A DNA stretch of 64,000 nt from Lentzea terrae (lineage in GTDB: Bacteria > Actinomycetota > Actinomycetes > Mycobacteriales > Pseudonocardiaceae). The stretch spans positions 100,319-164,318 of the forward strand of contig NZ_QFWW01000032.1 in the NCBI RefSeq assembly GCF_003265345.1, read 5' to 3'. The position numbers and the translations under genes were made by a program. The notes under the pieces were generated by a model. That model made no database searches. It had not been told where the DNA came from and saw only the letters and a program-made list of their open reading frames with translations. Positions 41,003-50,953 of the stretch are shown here, in pieces; positions within the stretch are counted from its first letter, which is position 1, and every line of letters begins with the position of its first letter.

Positions 41003-41470
41003 ATGTCGGACAAGATCGAGAAGGTCTCCATCATCGTCTCCAAGGGCTCCCTGGAGGGGATCTACCCCGCGTTGATCATGGCCAACGGCGCCCGCGCGGA
41101 AGGCATCGAGGCCAACCTGTTCTTCACCTTCTTCGGGCTCGACGCCGTGCACAAGGCACGGCACGAGCACATCAAGCTCGCCACCGTCGGCAACCCCGGC
41201 CTGCACCTGGCGACCTGGGCGGGCGGCCTGCCCGGCGTGTCCACGGTGATGACGCGCTACCTGTCGCACAAGATGGAAGAGCTGGACATTCCGCCGATCC
41301 CCGAGTTCGTCGAGATGATCGCGGACACCGGCGCGGGACTGTACGCGTGTCAGGCCTCCGTGGACCTGTTCGGTCTGTCCAAGGAGGACTTCATCGACCA
41401 GGTGCAGGACATCATCACGGTCGGCGAGTTCTACGAGCTCGCGGCGGGCGGCCAGATCATCTTCACGTGA
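41003..41470 (+). CDS. DsrE/DsrF-like (DsrE2-type) sulfurtransferase
   Basis: A 155-residue DsrE-family protein (VSIIVSKGSLEGIYPALIMANGARAEGIEANLFFTFFGLDAV...) with a candidate catalytic cysteine in DTGAGLYACQASVDLFGL, the DsrE2-type site. Such proteins move sulfane sulfur to TusA/DsrC-like carriers. It is the third gene of the SQR, TusE-like, DsrE-like operon and ends 6 nt from the convergent DUF202 gene. Confidence 0.9.
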   Translation: MSDKIEKVSIIVSKGSLEGIYPALIMANGARAEGIEANLFFTFFGLDAVHKARHEHIKLATVGNPGLHLATWAGGLPGVSTVMTRYLSHKMEELDIPPIPEFVEMIADTGAGLYACQASVDLFGLSKEDFIDQVQDIITVGEFYELAAGGQIIFT

Positions 41471-41476
41471 CCGGCG

Positions 41477-41767
41477 TCAACGCGGCCCGCTCAGCACGAG
41501 AGGCAGGGCACCGGCGCAGCCGAGTGTGACCAGCACGGCGACCAGCAGGAGGACGCGCGGCCGCGTGGCGCCGAGGTGCCGGTGCCGGCCGAGCAGGACC
41601 AGCGTCACCGCCACGGCGGCCGTGCACACCGCGGGTACGGTGGCGACGCTCCAGCCGCGCTCGGCCGCGACGTGCAGCATCACCAGGGCGCACGCGGCGG
41701 CGGCGAGGGTGGTGCGGTTCCACGCCAGGTTCGTGCGTTCGGGCTGCAGACCGGTGTCGCGCTTCAT
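41477..41767 (-). CDS. DUF202 membrane protein 2
   Basis: A 96-residue protein with GLQPERTNLAWNRTTLAAAACALVML, the DUF202 signature (ERTxLAWxRT), and three hydrophobic helices. Function is unknown. ATG 41767 overlaps the preceding DUF202 stop (ATGA). Confidence 0.88.
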   Translation of the reverse strand: MKRDTGLQPERTNLAWNRTTLAAAACALVMLHVAAERGWSVATVPAVCTAAVAVTLVLLGRHRHLGATRPRVLLLVAVLVTLGCAGALPLVLSGPR

Positions 41768-42108
41768 CCGACGATCACCAGGACCGCGGCGAGCACGGCC
41801 ATCAGCAGCACCCCGGCCGCCAGCACGCCGACCATCGGGCTGTGCGGCAGCGGGGCACCCGTCCGCATCGCCTGCTGCACCCGGCGCCAGCGCGGGAAGC
41901 TGGTGGCGGCGACCACCGCGGCGAGGGCGGTGCAGGCCAGGGCCAGCCCGGTCGTGGCTCCCGGCACGGCGAACGGGGGCAGGAGCTGGCTGACCGCCAC
42001 ACCCGCGGCGAGCAGACCGAGCGCGGTGCGGATCCAGGCGAGGAACGTGCGTTCGTTGGCCAGGGTGAAGCGGTAGTCGGGTTCGGTGTCCGGTGGTTCG
42101 GCGGCCAT
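41764..42108 (-). CDS. DUF202 (YidH-type) membrane protein 1
   Basis: A 114-residue protein with YRFTLANERTFLAWIRTALGLLAAGVAV (YidH/DUF202 signature) and three helices. Two tandem, distinct DUF202 proteins are common and probably associate in the membrane. ATG 42108 follows GAGGAGGGG. The box at 42150 is 41 nt upstream and may serve it as well as the divergent WS/DGAT. Confidence 0.9.
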   Translation of the reverse strand: MAAEPPDTEPDYRFTLANERTFLAWIRTALGLLAAGVAVSQLLPPFAVPGATTGLALACTALAAVVAATSFPRWRRVQQAMRTGAPLPHSPMVGVLAAGVLLMAVLAAVLVIVG

Positions 42109-42149
42109 CCGCCCCTCCTCGTTCGCACGGGCGAGCGGCGGCGCCTGGA

Positions 42150-42163
42150 GGGACGTTGGTCCC
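42150..42163. promoter_or_regulatory. DosR-type box, divergent DUF202 / WS/DGAT 2 promoter
   Basis: GGGACGTTGGTCCC, almost perfect, lies 36 nt from the rightward ATG 42200 and 41 nt from the leftward ATG 42108. No good partner at 23 bp was seen. Confidence 0.72.
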
Positions 42164-42199
42164 TGGTCGCGTTGCCCGCGTACGGGTTCTTCTGGAGTG

Positions 42200-43561
42200 A
42201 TGATGCCCTGGGACCGAGCTGATTCCGATGTGCCCGGCCACCCGGTGATCGACCGGGCGAGTCCGACGGATCGTGCGTTCCTGGCGATGGACGACGAACG
42301 TGCTCCTGCCCACTTCGGGGTGATCCTCCTGTTCGACGAGGCCGGCGGGTTCGACCTGGCCCACGCCCGGCAGGTGCTCGCCGAGCGCGTCGCCGCGGTG
42401 CCACGGCTGAGGCAGCGGCTGGTCCGGACCCCGTTCGGCTGCGGCGGGCCGATCTGGATCGACGACGAGGACTTCGACGTCGAGCGCCAAGTGCGCGTGG
42501 TGCGCTGTGCGGTGCCAGGAGATGAGCGGGCGTTGCTCGACACGGCCTGCTCCCTGGTCGCGACCCCGTTGCCGCCCACCGGCCCGAGGTGGTCGGCGGT
42601 GTTCGTGACGGGGCTCGCCGACGGGGCGGTCGCGCTGGTGGTCGTGCTGCACCACGTGCTCGCGGACGGGATCGGTGGCCTCGCGATCCTCGCCGGCCTG
42701 GCTGATCCGGGCCTCTCCGCGCTCCCGGCGCTGTTTCCTCGGCCGCGTCCGCGAACGCTCCGGCTGGCCGTCGACGCCTTGTCCGGCCGTGTGCGCGCTG
42801 TGGCTCGCATCGGCACGGCCGTGCGCTTGTTGCGCACTTCGATCACAGCCGCGGGTGGGTTGCGTCCTCAGCGCGCGGAACCGTGTTCGCTGCTGCGGCG
42901 GACCGGTGGGCGGGGCGGGCCGGCCGTGGTCCGCGTTCCCGCGGCCGCCGTTCGGGCGGCGGCGCACCGGTGGGGCGGCACGACCAACGACGCGATCTTG
43001 GTGGCGGTGGCCGCGGCGCTGAACCGGGTGCTGCGGGCGAGCGGGGAGTCACTCGACACCGTGGTGATCGGCGTGCCGGTGTCCGGCCACGCGGCCGGGG
43101 AACCCGTGCGGGGAAACATGGTCAGCCCACTTCTGGTCGCCGTCCCCGCCACCGGCGACCTGGGGCAGCGGCTGCGGTCCACGGCGAACTGGGTGCGCAC
43201 GCACAAGGCGACGGCCCAGGGGCCGCCGCCGATCGCGTTGCTGGGCTGGCTGTTCCGCCCGCTGGCCGCGCTCGGGACCTACCGCTGGTACATGAACCAC
43301 CAGCACCGCATGCACACCCTGGTCAGCCACGTCCGCGGCCCCGGCGAGCCGATCACCTTCGCCGGCCGGCGGATCCGAGCGGCCATCCCGATGGGAGCGG
43401 GCACCGACGGCAACATGACCGTGTACTTCGAAGTGTTCACCTACGCCGGTACGGTCACCATCACGGCGATCGCGGATCCGGACCGGTTTCCCGACCCCGG
43501 GGTCCTCACGCGGGCGTTGCACGACGAACTCGGTCGCATCGCCGAATCGGCAGGCGCCTGA
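42200..43561 (+). CDS. WS/DGAT acyltransferase 2
   Basis: A 453-residue wax ester synthase/diacylglycerol acyltransferase-type enzyme. The motif VVLHHVLADGIGG (HHxxxDG) is intact, with LVSHVRGPGEPITFAGRR and TAIADPDRFPDPGVL late in the protein. The N-terminal and middle parts are less typical than in WS/DGAT 1. ATG 42200 and 42203 are both possible. The start at 36 nt from a strong box suggests direct control. Confidence 0.87.
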   Translation: MMPWDRADSDVPGHPVIDRASPTDRAFLAMDDERAPAHFGVILLFDEAGGFDLAHARQVLAERVAAVPRLRQRLVRTPFGCGGPIWIDDEDFDVERQVRVVRCAVPGDERALLDTACSLVATPLPPTGPRWSAVFVTGLADGAVALVVVLHHVLADGIGGLAILAGLADPGLSALPALFPRPRPRTLRLAVDALSGRVRAVARIGTAVRLLRTSITAAGGLRPQRAEPCSLLRRTGGRGGPAVVRVPAAAVRAAAHRWGGTTNDAILVAVAAALNRVLRASGESLDTVVIGVPVSGHAAGEPVRGNMVSPLLVAVPATGDLGQRLRSTANWVRTHKATAQGPPPIALLGWLFRPLAALGTYRWYMNHQHRMHTLVSHVRGPGEPITFAGRRIRAAIPMGAGTDGNMTVYFEVFTYAGTVTITAIADPDRFPDPGVLTRALHDELGRIAESAGA

Positions 43562-43577
43562 CCGCGCGAAGGAGCCG

Positions 43578-43958
43578 TCAGGCGTCGGCGGAAGCAGACT
43601 CGTCGCTCTGGAACAGGCCGATCAGGTTGCCCTCGCTGTCGCGCACGTGCGCCGACCACCCGATCGTCGGGATAGGCATCTTGTCGTGCACCACGGATCC
43701 GCCCGCTTTCTCGACCGTCGCCAGCGCGACGTCCACGTCCTCGACGTCGACGTAGACCAGCACTCCTTCCGGCGCCTCGGCTCGCGGCGTGAGCGCACCC
43801 TCGGCTCCGGGGCCGCTACCGGGCTCCTGTCCGGTGGCCATCGTCCAGTAGTCCTGGGGTCCCCACTTGTGCGCCTCCCAGCCGAACACGGCGTTGTAGA
43901 ACGCGCCTGCCCGGTCCGGATCGTCGACGGGGATCTCGAAGTGCACGACTCTGCTCAT
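43578..43958 (-). CDS. VOC (glyoxalase/bleomycin resistance) family protein
   Basis: A 126-residue single-domain VOC-fold protein: VVHFEIPVDDPDRAGAFYNAVFGWEAHKWG, VYVDVEDVDVALATVEKAGGSVV and SEGNLIGLFQSDE. The His/Glu metal-ligand positions are plausible, but the substrate cannot be assigned. ATG 43958 follows GGAGGTG. It ends 16 nt from the convergent WS/DGAT 2. Confidence 0.88.
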   Translation of the reverse strand: MSRVVHFEIPVDDPDRAGAFYNAVFGWEAHKWGPQDYWTMATGQEPGSGPGAEGALTPRAEAPEGVLVYVDVEDVDVALATVEKAGGSVVHDKMPIPTIGWSAHVRDSEGNLIGLFQSDESASADA

Positions 43959-44079
43959 CACGACACCTCCACCGTTGATCGTCGATCGCGGCGACGCCGT
44001 CCAGCGAGGGCAGTACGTCCCGCTCTCGCCGGGACTGTCGGCGGACGACGCGTTTCGCACACCAACGACGGGCACACCG

Positions 44080-44093
44080 AGGACCTTCGTCCC
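44080..44093. promoter_or_regulatory. DosR-type box upstream of acyl-CoA synthetase operon
   Basis: AGGACCTTCGTCCC lies 35 nt before ATG 44129, the common class-1 distance. A weak partner, CACACCAACGACGG, lies 22 bp upstream (44058). Confidence 0.68.
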
Positions 44094-44128
44094 TGCTGCC
44101 GGGGTCCGCGCCGCTCCAGCCTGGAGGC

Positions 44129-45870
<1,742 letters not shown>

Positions 45871-45874
<4 letters not shown>

Positions 45875-46824
45875 AAGAACACCTGGACCTGCTGCGGGAG
45901 ATGACGCGCATCCGGCGGTTCGAGGACCGCTGCGCGGAGTTGTACAGCGCAGCTCAGATCCGCGGCTTCCTGCACCTGTACGTGGGTGAGGAAGCGGTGG
46001 CGGTCGGTGTCGTTTCCGAGCTCGACCCCCAGGACGCGGTCGTGTCGACCTACCGGGACCACGGGCACGCACTCGCCAGGGGTGTGCCGATGGACGCGGT
46101 GATGGCCGAGATGTTCGGCAAGGTCACCGGGTGCAGCAGGGGCCGCGGCGGGTCGATGCACCTGTTCGACTCCGGTCACCGGTTCTTCGGCGGCAACGCG
46201 ATCGTCGGCGGTGGACTACCTGTCGCCGTGGGACTCGCGCTCGCCCACGCGATGCGCGGCGAACCACGGGTCGTGGCCTGCTTCTTCGGTGAGGGCGCTG
46301 CCGCGGAAGGTGAGTTCCACGAGGCGCTGAACCTTGCCGCGCTGTGGCGCCTGCCCGTGCTGTTCTGCTGCGAGAACAACCTGTACGCGATGGGCACGTC
46401 GTTCGCCAAGGAGCACGCCGCACCAGACCTCGCACTGCGTGCGTCCTCCTACGGCCTCGCCGCCTGGGCGGTGGACGGGATGGACGTGCTCGCGGTGCGG
46501 GAGGCCGCCCGACGTGCCACCGAGTCCATCCGGGCAGGTGGCGGCCCGTGCCTGCTGGAGCTGCGGACGTTCCGGTTCCGCGCGCACTCGATGTACGACC
46601 CGGAGCGCTACCGGGACAAGTCCGAGGTCGTGCAGTGGCGTGACCGCGACCCCATCGATCGCCTGATCGCGGCGATGCGCCCGGACTTCACCGACGACGA
46701 CCTGACGGCGCTGGAGACGGAAGTGGCCGCCGAGATCGACCACGCCGTCGCCGCCGCGGAGGCGGCCGAGATCGAACCGGTTGACGGCCTCACCCGCTTC
46801 GTGACCTCGGAGGTGACCAGGTGA
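45871..46824 (+). CDS. 2-oxoacid dehydrogenase E1 component, alpha subunit
   Basis: A 317-residue thiamine-diphosphate-dependent E1-alpha (pyruvate or acetoin dehydrogenase type). Seen: MTRIRRFEDRCAELY, DHGHALARG, GRGGSMHLF and the ThDP motif FFGEGAAAEGEFHEALNLAALWRLPVLFCCENN. The length near 320 is typical of the acetoin/pyruvate E1-alpha family. GTG 45871 overlaps the ligase stop, and its own stop overlaps E1-beta (GTGA). Confidence 0.93.
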
Positions 46825-47798
46825 AGACCACCTACCGGGAGGCGTTGCGCGAGGCGATCCGTGACGCGATGCGCCGCGACGAGCGGGTTTTCCTGATGGG
46901 CGAGGACGTCGGCAGCTACGGCGGTTGCTACGCGGTCAGTCTCGGGTTGCTGGAGGAGTTCGGGCCCGAGCGGATCCGCGACACCCCGCTGTCCGAGTCG
47001 GCGTTCGTCGGCGCGGGCATCGGCGCGGCGCTCAACGGCATGCGGCCCATCGTGGAGATCATGACCGTGAACTTCAGCCTGCTCGCGCTCGACCAGATCC
47101 TGAACAACGCCGCGACCCTGCTGCACATGTCCGGCGGCCAGTTCCCGGTGCCGCTGGTGATCAGGATGACCACGGGGGCCGGCCGGCAGCTCGCCGCGCA
47201 GCACTCGCACAGCCTCGAAGGCTGGTACGCGCACATCCCCGGCCTGCGGGTGCTGGCGCCCGCGACGCTCGAGGACGCGCGCGGCATGCTGTGGCCAGCG
47301 CTGTGCGATCCCGACCCGGTGCTGATCTTCGAGCACAACGGCCTCTACAACCTCTCCGGTGACCTGGCCGACGACGCCGGTCCCGTCGACATCACCCGCG
47401 CCGCGATCCGCAGGCAGGGCAAGGACGTCACGCTCATCACCTACGGCGGCAGTCTTGCCAAGACGCTGGCCGCCGCCGACGACCTCGCGGCGGACGGCAT
47501 CGACGCGGAGGTGATCGACCTCCGCACGTTGCGGCCGTTGGACTCCGACACGTTCCTCGAATCCGTGCGGCACACGCACCGCGCGGTGGTGGTCGACGAG
47601 GGATGGCGAACCGGCAGCCTGTCCGCCGAGATCGCCGCGCGCATTGCCGAGGAAGCGTTCTACGAGCTGGACGCGCCAGTGCGGCGGGTGTGCACCGCGG
47701 AGGTGCCGATCCCGTACGCGAAGCACCTGGAGGAGGCGGCACTGCCGCAGCCCGCGTCGATCGCCGCCGCCGCGCGGGAGGTGGTGCGCGGTGGCTGA
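46821..47798 (+). CDS. 2-oxoacid dehydrogenase E1 component, beta subunit
   Basis: A 325-residue transketolase-type beta chain that completes the E1 heterotetramer: RVFLMGEDVGSYGG, PLSESAFVGAGIGAALNGMRPIVEIM, AQHSHSLEGWYAHIPGLRVLAPAT and the C-terminal VDLRTLRPLD-like VIDLRTLRPLDSDTF. GTG 46821 overlaps E1-alpha, and the 3' end overlaps the E2 gene by 8 nt. Confidence 0.94.
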   Translation: MKTTYREALREAIRDAMRRDERVFLMGEDVGSYGGCYAVSLGLLEEFGPERIRDTPLSESAFVGAGIGAALNGMRPIVEIMTVNFSLLALDQILNNAATLLHMSGGQFPVPLVIRMTTGAGRQLAAQHSHSLEGWYAHIPGLRVLAPATLEDARGMLWPALCDPDPVLIFEHNGLYNLSGDLADDAGPVDITRAAIRRQGKDVTLITYGGSLAKTLAAADDLAADGIDAEVIDLRTLRPLDSDTFLESVRHTHRAVVVDEGWRTGSLSAEIAARIAEEAFYELDAPVRRVCTAEVPIPYAKHLEEAALPQPASIAAAAREVVRGG

Positions 47799-49275
47799 GT
47801 TCACGATGCCGTCGCTGGGTGCCGACATGGACGAGGGCACGGTGATCGAGTGGCTGGTGAAGCCCGGCGACACCGTCGCGCGGGGTGACGTCGTCGCGGT
47901 CGTGGACACCGCGAAGGCCGCCGTCGACGTGGAGTGCTTCGACAGCGGCGTGATCGAGGACATCCTGGTGCAGCCTGGCGTGACCGTGCCCGTGGGTACG
48001 CCGCTCGCGGTCATCGGGTCTGAGGACGGTGCGAAACCGAAGCCCGTGTCCCAACCGAAGCCGCAGCCCGCGGCCGTGCCCGTATCGCAGCCGGAGCCCG
48101 CGGCCGTGCCCGTATCGCAGCCGGAGCCCGCGGCCGTGCCCGTATCGCAGCCGGAGCCCGCGGCCGTGCCCGTATCGCAGCCGGAGCCTGCGATCGTGCC
48201 CAAACCGAAGCCGCAGCCCGCAGCAGTGCCTGCGCCACAGCCGGAGCGAGCACCCGTGCCCGTGCCGGCTCCCGCCCCGCCCCCGCCTTCGCCCCGGCCA
48301 CGACCTCCGGTCGTGGGACCGTTGGTGCGCAAGCTTTCCGCGGAGCTCGGCGTCGACCTGACGACCTTGCACGGTACCGGCAGAGGTGGCGCGATCACCC
48401 GCGCCGACGTGCAACGGGCCGCGCGGCCCGCACCGGCCGGTCGCGGCAAGGTGACGCCGTACGCGCGGCGCCTCGCGAAAGAACTGGGCGTGGACCTCAC
48501 CCGGATCACCGCTTCCGCATCGGACGGAATCGTGCGCGCCGGTGACGTTCGCACGTCGAAGCCCGCTCCGGTGACGCCTGAGCCGAGTCCGGTGACTCCC
48601 GTGGCCGACAAGGCCCGGGCGATGCGCGAGGCCACCGCGAAGCTGATGGCGCGGTCGAAGCGCGAGATCCCGCACTACTACCTCAGCACCACGATCGACA
48701 TGTCCGCCGCGATGGCACGGCTGGCCGAGCTCAACCGCGACCTCCCGGTCGAACGCCGCGTGCTGCCGATCGCGCTGGTCTTGCGTGCGTGCGCACGGGC
48801 CGCGGCGAAAGTGCCGCAGCTCAACGGGTTGTGGACCGACGAGCACTTCGAGCCCGGTGCAGGCGTGCACCTCGGGATGGCGGTGTCGCTGCGCGGGGGA
48901 GGCCTGATCGTTCCGGTGATCGCGGACGCGACCGAGCTCGGGCCGGTGGAGCTGATGGACCGCGTGCGCGACCTCGTCACCCGTGCCAGGGGCGGACGGC
49001 TGCGTGGCAGCGAGCTGACGGGCGCGACGATCACGGTCACCAACCTCGGGGACCGCGGCGTCGAATCCGTCTTCGGCGTGATCTACCCGCCCCAGGTCGC
49101 CCTCGTGGGCGTCGGCAAGGTGCTCGACCGGCCGTGGGCGGTCGGCGGCCTCCTCGGGGTGCGTCCCGTGGTCACCGTGACCCTGTCCGCAGACCACCGC
49201 GCGACCGACGGGCACACCGGCGCTCGCTTCCTGGAGATCGTCCAAAAACTGCTGAGCAGACCGGAGGAGCTATGA
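47791..49275 (+). CDS. Dihydrolipoamide acetyltransferase (E2) component
   Basis: A 494-residue E2. Domains: lipoyl (about 1-77, lipoylated Lys42 in VDTAKAAV), a Pro/Ala/Val/Gln-rich linker made of ten-residue repeats (about 90-170), two peripheral-subunit-binding domains (about 172-210 and 225-260, both with RKLSAELGVDL/RRLAKELGVDL), and a CAT-like catalytic domain (about 275-494) with LSADHRATDG. Two binding domains in one E2 are unusual. GTG 47791 overlaps E1-beta by 8 nt. No E3 (dihydrolipoamide dehydrogenase) lies in the operon, so a housekeeping E3 is presumably shared. Confidence 0.92.
   Translation: MAEFTMPSLGADMDEGTVIEWLVKPGDTVARGDVVAVVDTAKAAVDVECFDSGVIEDILVQPGVTVPVGTPLAVIGSEDGAKPKPVSQPKPQPAAVPVSQPEPAAVPVSQPEPAAVPVSQPEPAAVPVSQPEPAIVPKPKPQPAAVPAPQPERAPVPVPAPAPPPPSPRPRPPVVGPLVRKLSAELGVDLTTLHGTGRGGAITRADVQRAARPAPAGRGKVTPYARRLAKELGVDLTRITASASDGIVRAGDVRTSKPAPVTPEPSPVTPVADKARAMREATAKLMARSKREIPHYYLSTTIDMSAAMARLAELNRDLPVERRVLPIALVLRACARAAAKVPQLNGLWTDEHFEPGAGVHLGMAVSLRGGGLIVPVIADATELGPVELMDRVRDLVTRARGGRLRGSELTGATITVTNLGDRGVESVFGVIYPPQVALVGVGKVLDRPWAVGGLLGVRPVVTVTLSADHRATDGHTGARFLEIVQKLLSRPEEL
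48067..48186 (+). repeat. Four perfect 30-bp tandem repeats inside the E2 linker
   Basis: Four identical, consecutive 30-bp units (48067-48096, 48097-48126, 48127-48156, 48157-48186) encode PAAVPVSQPE and are followed by diverged copies. Perfect nucleotide identity at all codon positions indicates recent expansion. They extend the flexible linker between the lipoyl and subunit-binding domains. Confidence 0.95.
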
Positions 49276-49523
49276 CACCCGACGAAGCCCGCGAGATGAT
49301 CAGCGCGGCCCTGCTGACCGTCGCGCCCGACGCGGAGCTCGGCGACGTCGCACCGGACGCGGACCTGCGCGAGGAGCTCGACCTGGACTCGATCGACTTC
49401 CAGGCCTACGCGGCGGAACTGAGCAGGCGCAGCGGCCTGCCGGTCAGCGAGGACGACCAGCGCGGACTCACCACGTTGGCGGCGGGCGTGGAGTTCCTGA
49501 CGCGTGCTCGCGTCAGGCCCTGA
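49272..49523 (+). CDS. Acyl carrier protein
   Basis: An 83-residue four-helix carrier with the phosphopantetheine site at Ser40 in LDLDSIDFQ (the consensus has DSL; here DSI). It is acidic, as is typical. ATG 49272 overlaps the E2 stop (ATGA), so it is translationally coupled to a dehydrogenase complex, which is unusual. It may carry the acyl product of the E2 or serve lipoyl/octanoyl synthesis for the E2 lipoyl domain (inference). Confidence 0.92.
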   Translation: MTPDEAREMISAALLTVAPDAELGDVAPDADLREELDLDSIDFQAYAAELSRRSGLPVSEDDQRGLTTLAAGVEFLTRARVRP

Positions 49524-49609
49524 CGTCCCGCTGCTCGAACGCCGTGGCCGCAGGCCGAGCCTGTTCGGGCCGGAGGTGGACGCGAGGACCGGTGATCCGC
49601 GGCGTGCGA

Positions 49610-49645
49610 CCCGCGAAGGTCCCCGGTCGGAGTGACCTTGGGCCC
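49610..49645. promoter_or_regulatory. Paired DosR-type boxes upstream of ctaD relic
   Basis: CCCGCGAAGGTCCC (49610-49623) and GTGACCTTGGGCCC (49632-49645), 22 bp apart. The only downstream rightward reading is the ctaD relic, so this promoter has probably lost its gene. Confidence 0.66.
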
Positions 49646-49681
49646 TGAAGGCTCGCTGCCACGCGGACGATCCTGTCGGGG

Positions 49682-50155
49682 TTCCCCAAGATCACCGGCA
49701 GGATGATGGACGAACACCTGGCCAAGCTGCACTTCTAGACGACGTTCGTCGGATTCCACACCACGTTCCTGGTGCAGCACTGGCTGGGCAACCAGGGCAT
49801 GCCCCGCCGCTACGCCGACTACCTCGCGGCGGACGGCTTCACCTCGCTCAACACGTTGTCCACCATCGGTGCCTACGTTCTCGGCGCCTCGACGCTGCCG
49901 TTCACCTGGAACGTGATCAAGAGCTACTGGTACGGCGCGGTCGTCACGGTCGACGACCCGTGGGGCTTCGGCAACTCACTGGAATGGGCCACCTCGTGCC
50001 CGCCGCCGCGCCACAACTTCACCGAACTGCCCCGGATCCGCTCCAACCGGCCCGCGTTCGACCTGCACCACCCGCACATGGTGGCGCGTGCTCGCCGCGA
50101 GGCGCACGTCGGCTTCACGGGGAGGGCACTGCCGGCCGAGCACGACGCCCGTTGA
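49682..50155 (+). pseudogene. Cytochrome c oxidase subunit I (ctaD) relic
   Basis: The C-terminal quarter of an aa3-type oxidase subunit I is readable: FPKITGRMMDEHLAKLHF, an in-frame TAG (49736-49738) where the family has tryptophan, then TTFVGFHTTFLVQHWLG, NQGMPRRYADYL, TIGAYVLGASTLPFTWNV, VTVDDPWGFGNSLEWATSCP and PPPRHNFTELPRIRS. The first three quarters, with all heme and copper ligands, are missing. The match starts abruptly at about 49682, 36 nt after a box pair. It cannot make a functional oxidase. Confidence 0.88.
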
Positions 50156-50609
50156 GCCGCGTCTCGGCGTGGAGCAGCAACGCGAGCGGCGGCAGCATGA
50201 TCAGGGCGTACACGGTCTCGAACCACCCGAACAGCCACAGCAGCAGGTGGAACGCGATCACCGCGACGTAGCCGAGCCGCGTCCAGCGACCGCCGCTGAC
50301 CACCAGCACGCCCGCCGCGGTCTCGAACACGATCAGCAAGCCGATCAGCAGCACGTGGTTCGGCGGGACCACGGCCCGCCACGCTGTGGTCACCCATGCG
50401 AAGTGGGCGGGATCGGCGAAGCCGGCGTAGTCGTCCCCGCGGACCAGGTTGATCACGTGCAACAGCGCGCCCCCGAAGACGAACAGCACGCCCACCGCGA
50501 CACGGCCGATGTACCGGCCCATCGGCCGGCGTACCGACAGCGCGGCGCCGACGAGCGTCGCGACGACACATGCCGTCCACAGCGCGATGAAGAAGATGTT
50601 GTTCTGCAT
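50115..50609 (-). CDS. Four- to five-helix membrane protein, unknown function
   Basis: A 164-residue membrane protein with hydrophobic segments near residues 4-24, 36-56, 80-105, 108-128 and 130-148, and short loops (VRGDDYAGFADPAHFAWV). The layout is DoxX- or DUF417-like, but no diagnostic motif was recognised. ATG 50609 has GAGGCGAGG-like purines upstream. Its 3' end overlaps the ctaD relic by 41 bp. Confidence 0.62.
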   Translation of the reverse strand: MQNNIFFIALWTACVVATLVGAALSVRRPMGRYIGRVAVGVLFVFGGALLHVINLVRGDDYAGFADPAHFAWVTTAWRAVVPPNHVLLIGLLIVFETAAGVLVVSGGRWTRLGYVAVIAFHLLLWLFGWFETVYALIMLPPLALLLHAETRLNGRRARPAVPSP

Positions 50610-50620
50610 GGTTCCTCGCC

Positions 50621-50848
50621 TCACACGTTCCGGGCTGTCACGGGCTGCCGGTGCGGAGGAGCGCCGAGCAGGCACACCGGCGGCAGGACGAACCAGCGCA
50701 GCGCGTAGTCGGTCAGCAGGCGGTGGCCGTGCCGGCCGACCAGCTGGACGGTCTCGACGAGGTGGTCGCGGACGCCGTCACCGATGAGGCCGCGCCGGAT
50801 GCGGTCCGGCAGCGGCGGGGCCTGTGCGTCAGGAACATCGCTGGTCAC
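50621..50848 (-). pseudogene. Internally deleted paralogue of the cysteine desulfurase-like gene
   Basis: A 75-codon open frame is a patchwork of the gene at 37574-39301: the N-terminal LPDRIRRGLIGDG joins directly to VRDHLVETVQLVGRHGHRLLTDY (near the full protein's residue 440-470) and then to LRWFVLPPVCLLG (the full protein's C-terminus). Two internal deletions, both frame-preserving, remove the whole PLP domain. The initiation site has changed from ATG to a GTG context. A copy of the same divergent promoter follows on the right. It cannot be an enzyme. Confidence 0.85.
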
Positions 50849-50883
50849 CAGCTCATCGTGAAACCGGCCGGCTGTCCGCGGAT

Positions 50884-50920
50884 GCTGTCGATGGACCTGT
50901 GTGCACGAGGACGAAGTCCC
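50884..50920. promoter_or_regulatory. Duplicated paired DosR-type boxes
   Basis: CTGTCGATGGACCT (50884-50897) and AGGACGAAGTCCCA (50907-50920), 23 bp apart, align with the promoter pair at 39341-39377 between the desulfurase-like and SQR genes. The boxes are kept although both flanking genes are ruined. Confidence 0.72.
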
Positions 50921-50953
50921 AGGGAGCCGTCGCGCCGAGAAGGAGACCCGAGA

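Noticed and set aside
43550..43600. Hairpin CGCCTGAC...GTCAGGCG between WS/DGAT 2 and the VOC gene as a terminator
   Set aside because: The stem is only 8 bp with a 14-base loop and overlaps both coding ends; it is too weak to call.
48067..48186. CRISPR-like appearance of regular 30-bp repeats
   Set aside because: The units are contiguous, without spacers, and in frame with the E2 linker, so they are protein-coding tandem repeats.
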